Part shown: in pieces, positions 6,688-7,454 of the stretch
Numbering within the stretch: position 1 is the first letter of the stretch
Layout: every line of letters starts with the position of its first letter
DNA from: Candidatus Latescibacterota bacterium
GTDB taxonomy: Bacteria > Blakebacterota > Blakebacteria > Blakebacterales > Blakebacteraceae
Length of the DNA: 7,454 nucleotides
Assembly: GCA_023135015.1 (NCBI GenBank)
Contig: JAGLTZ010000133.1
Location: 1-7,454 of the forward strand
Direction of reading: 5' to 3'
Notes under the pieces: generated by a model
What the model saw: only the letters and a program-made list of their open reading frames with translations
Told to the model about the DNA's origin: nothing
The model's database searches: none
Position numbers and translations under genes: made by a program

Positions 6688-7454
6688 GGTTCAACGCCCT
6701 CCACCCTGGTAAGCTCGGGGGGCTCCCAGCTACGATCAACAACCCCGACCAGATCGAATCTCAGCCTCAAACCGGTTCTCACTTCTCCCAGACCGCGCAT
6801 ATAAGCTGCCGCAGCACTTCGCCACCGACGGCGCTGTGCTTCACCCAGCCATGTGAGTGGAGACCCCGCCTGCGGGCTGCGCGCTGCCTTAATCTCTACC
6901 ATCACGATCTCGTCATCACGTCTGCATACCAGATCCAGCTCTCCTCCTCCCCCGCGCCATCTCCTTTCGGCAACAGTGTAGCCGCGTGACCTGTAATCGT
7001 CGGCGACAATCTCTTCTGCTCTCTCTCCCCACTCTTGCGGGCTCTCTCCGTCAGTCACCGGTTTCAGTGAGAGCTGCCGGTCTTTCTTGAGAAAGGATCT
7101 GCGGTGAACCGGCGAGGGTCCCAACCTTTCCAGAGCCTCGAAATGCCGGGCTGTTGCATACCCCTTGTGAGAGGCGAACCCATATTCCGGATACTGTCTG
7201 TCCAGCTCTTTCATCATCGTGTCGCGGCTTACTTTGGCCACGACGCTCGCCGCCGCTATAACCCTGCATCTCCTATCCCCACCGACCAGCGCCTGGTGAG
7301 GCACAGGACACGAAGAGAGAGGGCGACCGTCAACCAGAGCGAAGACGGCGGGTGGGTCGAGGGAGGTCAGAGCTCTCTCAACGGCCAGGTGAACCGCCCC
7401 GAGGATGTTGTGTCTCGCTATCTCTTCAACAGAGCCTACACCGATTCCCCAGGT
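6684..7454 (-). CDS. rnhB: RNase HII fused to YraN/UPF0102 nuclease-like domain (5' end cut by window edge)
   Basis: One open frame runs without a stop from the window edge to 6684, giving 256 visible residues. Residues 1-122 are the C-terminal two-thirds of RNase HII, which cuts RNA-DNA hybrids and removes misincorporated ribonucleotides: TWGIGVGSVEEIARHNILGA, then ALVDGRPL with a conserved Asp, VGGD, AAASVVAKVSRD with another acidic site, GYATARHFEAL, and the terminal LGPSPVHRRSFL. The DEAGRG motif would lie before the edge. After a linker of about 17 residues, residues 140-256 match YraN/UPF0102: EWGERAEEIVADDYRSRGY, then GELDLV and VMVEIKAARS, which form a PD-(D/E)xK-like set. YraN function is unclear. 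These two genes are often neighbours; here they are fused. An internal GTG start for the YraN part exists (Val133 of the fragment) but has no ribosome site. The stop overlaps the transporter start by 4 bases. Confidence 0.92.
   Translation of the reverse strand, partial: TWGIGVGSVEEIARHNILGAVHLAVERALTSLDPPAVFALVDGRPLSSCPVPHQALVGGDRRCRVIAAASVVAKVSRDTMMKELDRQYPEYGFASHKGYATARHFEALERLGPSPVHRRSFLKKDRQLSLKPVTDGESPQEWGERAEEIVADDYRSRGYTVAERRWRGGGGELDLVCRRDDEIVMVEIKAARSPQAGSPLTWLGEAQRRRWRSAAAAYMRGLGEVRTGLRLRFDLVGVVDRSWEPPELTRVEGVEP

Larger units (their letters stand above)
1..7454 (-). other. Probable single operon of eight overlapping or tightly packed genes
   Basis: All eight genes run in the same direction with junctions of -4, -4, -14, -29, +13, -14 and +19 bases. 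No gap exceeds 19 bases and I see no hairpin followed by a T run at any junction. Read-through transcription and translational coupling are therefore expected, with a possible internal promoter before the sigma gene. Both ends of the unit lie outside the window. Confidence 0.75.

Noticed and set aside
7055..7060. YraN as a separate gene starting at the internal GTG near 7058
   Set aside because: No stop codon interrupts the frame from RNase HII and no ribosome site precedes this GTG, so a fusion is the simpler reading.
1..7454. Search for tRNA or rRNA genes, CRISPR repeats, insertion-sequence ends, attachment sites and riboswitches
   Set aside because: Coding sequence covers nearly the whole window with gaps of at most 19 bases, and I saw no direct repeat pairs, transposase motifs or structured leader regions.

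Overview
All genes recognised in this 7.45 kb window lie on the minus strand, so the biological reading direction is from 7454 down to 1. Eight genes overlap or are separated by fewer than 20 bases, and I see no tRNA, rRNA, CRISPR array, insertion sequence or convincing terminator. The layout looks like one long operon (or part of one) in a Gram-negative (diderm) bacterium with fairly GC-rich DNA. The diderm inference rests on apolipoprotein N-acyltransferase (Lnt), a predicted lipoprotein and a membrane-anchored anti-sigma factor. The lipoprotein resembles the DUF4837 family, which I associate with the Bacteroidota/FCB side of the bacterial tree. I therefore suspect an FCB-group or neighbouring candidate-phylum organism, but this is inference and the exact lineage cannot be read from the window.

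In transcription order: (1) 7454-6684, the 3' part of a gene fusing RNase HII (RnhB) to a YraN/UPF0102 nuclease-like domain; (2) 6687-5380, a 12-helix major facilitator transporter of the UMF1/Atg22-like type; (3) 5383-4184, a DUF4837-like lipoprotein; (4) 4197-3214, a GalE-like NAD-dependent sugar-nucleotide epimerase; (5) 3242-1599, Lnt; (6) 1585-971, an ECF sigma factor; (7) 984-436, its zinc-binding, single-span anti-sigma factor; (8) 416-1, the start of an exported HtrA/trypsin-fold protein. Junctions are -4, -4, -14, -29, +13, -14 and +19 bases, so translational coupling is likely throughout.

The genes share an envelope theme: sugar-nucleotide supply, lipoprotein maturation, a lipoprotein, a transporter, and an ECF sigma/anti-sigma pair followed by an HtrA-like periplasmic protein. 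The last three resemble an envelope-stress module, but the HtrA-like protein appears to have lost two of its three catalytic residues (His to Ala, Asp to Gly), suggesting a binding or sensing pseudoprotease. A sequence in the tail of lnt, GGAACC-N17-TCCTAA, fits an ECF-type promoter placed just before the sigma gene and could let the module autoregulate independently of the long operon. These two points and the RnhB-YraN fusion are the most interesting observations here.
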